Shown piece by piece: positions 12,614-13,120 of a stretch of 13,120 bases of DNA. A program made the translations under genes and the position numbers. Where the stretch lies: NCBI GenBank assembly GCA_041652335.1, contig JBAZHL010000018.1:1-13120 (forward strand), read 5' to 3'. The stretch comes from 2-01-FULL-49-10 sp041652335 (GTDB taxonomy: Bacteria; Patescibacteriota; Kazan-3B-28; UBA10110). Under the pieces are notes generated by a model, which saw only the letters and a list, made by a program, of their open reading frames with translations, ran no database searches and had not been told where the DNA came from. How positions within the stretch are numbered: the first letter of the stretch is position 1; every line of letters begins with the position of its first letter.

Positions 12614-13120
12614 TTAGATCGTGTGGAGGGTGGGGTAAATGCGCTTTATCAGCTCTAAGTCCTCAGTGTGGCCAGCTCCGTACGAGGAGATCTCACCGGC
12701 CAACAGTCGATCATGGCTGATCAAACTCAGACACCCCAACAGATCCGCCAAACGGTGTAAAGCAAACAACCGCAGGGCAACCTTGGGGTCTTCGTAATCC
12801 TGTGGCCAAGTAACCCGATCATGATGTGGCCACCAGCTAAGACTCTTGGCTACAGCTCGACGACTGGGCGGCCAGCCTTGTGTTAATGCGGCAACGGCGC
12901 TATCGATCGTATCGACCTCGCTATGCCAATTCAATGTGTACTCACCCAGCCCGGGATAGGCAATAAATATTGTTATCTTTAGACCAGGTGAAGTGCTCGG
13001 GGAAAAGTGGATATAACCGTCCGGGATCTTGGGATGGTCTATCTGGATGGTTGATCGGCCAGTTGCCCAAATGGTACGTTGAAGCGATTGCTCACAACCA
13101 CCATATTTTTTTACCGCATC
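12614..13120 (-). CDS. Uncharacterised protein, 3' part (5' end outside window)
   Basis: The frame is open from the right edge to a stop at 12614, giving 168 visible residues. It reads DAVKKYGGCEQSLQRTIW... at the edge and ...LELIKRIYPTLHTI at the end. A TTG at 12934 is merely an internal leucine codon, so a 106-aa gene starting there would be too short. The visible part looks soluble: first beta-rich (PDGYIHFS, LKITIFIAYPG), then helical with several Trp and His (SLSWWPHHDRVTWPQDY, VALRLFALHRLADLLGCLSLI). No known family was recognised. It ends three bases before its own terminator. Confidence 0.7.
   Translation of the reverse strand, partial: DAVKKYGGCEQSLQRTIWATGRSTIQIDHPKIPDGYIHFSPSTSPGLKITIFIAYPGLGEYTLNWHSEVDTIDSAVAALTQGWPPSRRAVAKSLSWWPHHDRVTWPQDYEDPKVALRLFALHRLADLLGCLSLISHDRLLAGEISSYGAGHTEDLELIKRIYPTLHTI

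Noticed and set aside
12614..12934. 106-aa gene with a TTG start
   Set aside because: The frame stays open without a stop from 12934 to the right edge of the window, with plausible protein sequence, so TTG 12934 is internal.

Overview
The window looks like chromosomal DNA from a bacterium with a small, compact genome. The short proteins, the tightly overlapping operon, the rRNA genes split from 16S, several start codons placed directly after a -10 box, and the dispersed GTCAT...ATC palindromes would all fit a Candidate Phyla Radiation (Patescibacteria) member. That placement is an inference: I could not run a 23S phylogeny, and none of these traits is unique to that group.

Layout. (1) 2-361 (+): the C-terminal end of a ComM/YifB Mg-chelatase-like AAA+ ATPase, convergent with (2) three minus-strand genes at 418-2364: a metallo-beta-lactamase-fold hydrolase with a good promoter carrying a perfect palindromic operator, a small single-pass membrane protein with a leaderless-type promoter, and a 219-aa protein of unknown function. 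(3) 2395-2740: a structured repeat, a GTCAT-type palindrome and the rRNA terminator. (4) 2746-6462 (-): a 23S-5S rRNA unit with no 16S upstream of it anywhere in the window. A long near-perfect processing stem encloses the 23S, and a small membrane-protein gene sits in the 23S-5S spacer. (5) 6463-6902: a leader region, a terminator and a strong promoter that together delimit a ~200-nt transcription unit of unknown nature. (6) 6903-7205 (+): a small uncharacterised gene between two copies of a ~40-bp repeat, followed by a cluster of palindromic repeats. (7) 7576-11772 (-): an eight-gene operon with overlapping or nearly touching genes. In transcription order: PUA/ASCH-like DUF3850, DUF1653, class I methyltransferase, two serine alpha/beta hydrolases, GNAT acetyltransferase, DUF5680 fused to a membrane module, and a protein with a ParB-like segment. 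(8) 11805-13120 (-): two proteins of unknown function, each followed by a clear intrinsic terminator; the last one runs off the right edge.

Functional picture. The operon encodes small-molecule-modifying enzymes (methyl transfer, acyl transfer, ester or amide hydrolysis) and two PUA/DUF1653-type small domains. No catabolic or defence system can be named from this set. No CRISPR array, transposase, integrase, tRNA or phage gene was recognised. The best leads are the architecture of the rRNA unit, the leaderless promoter pattern, the ~200-nt transcription unit, and two families of palindromic repeats whose arms vary in a compensatory way.
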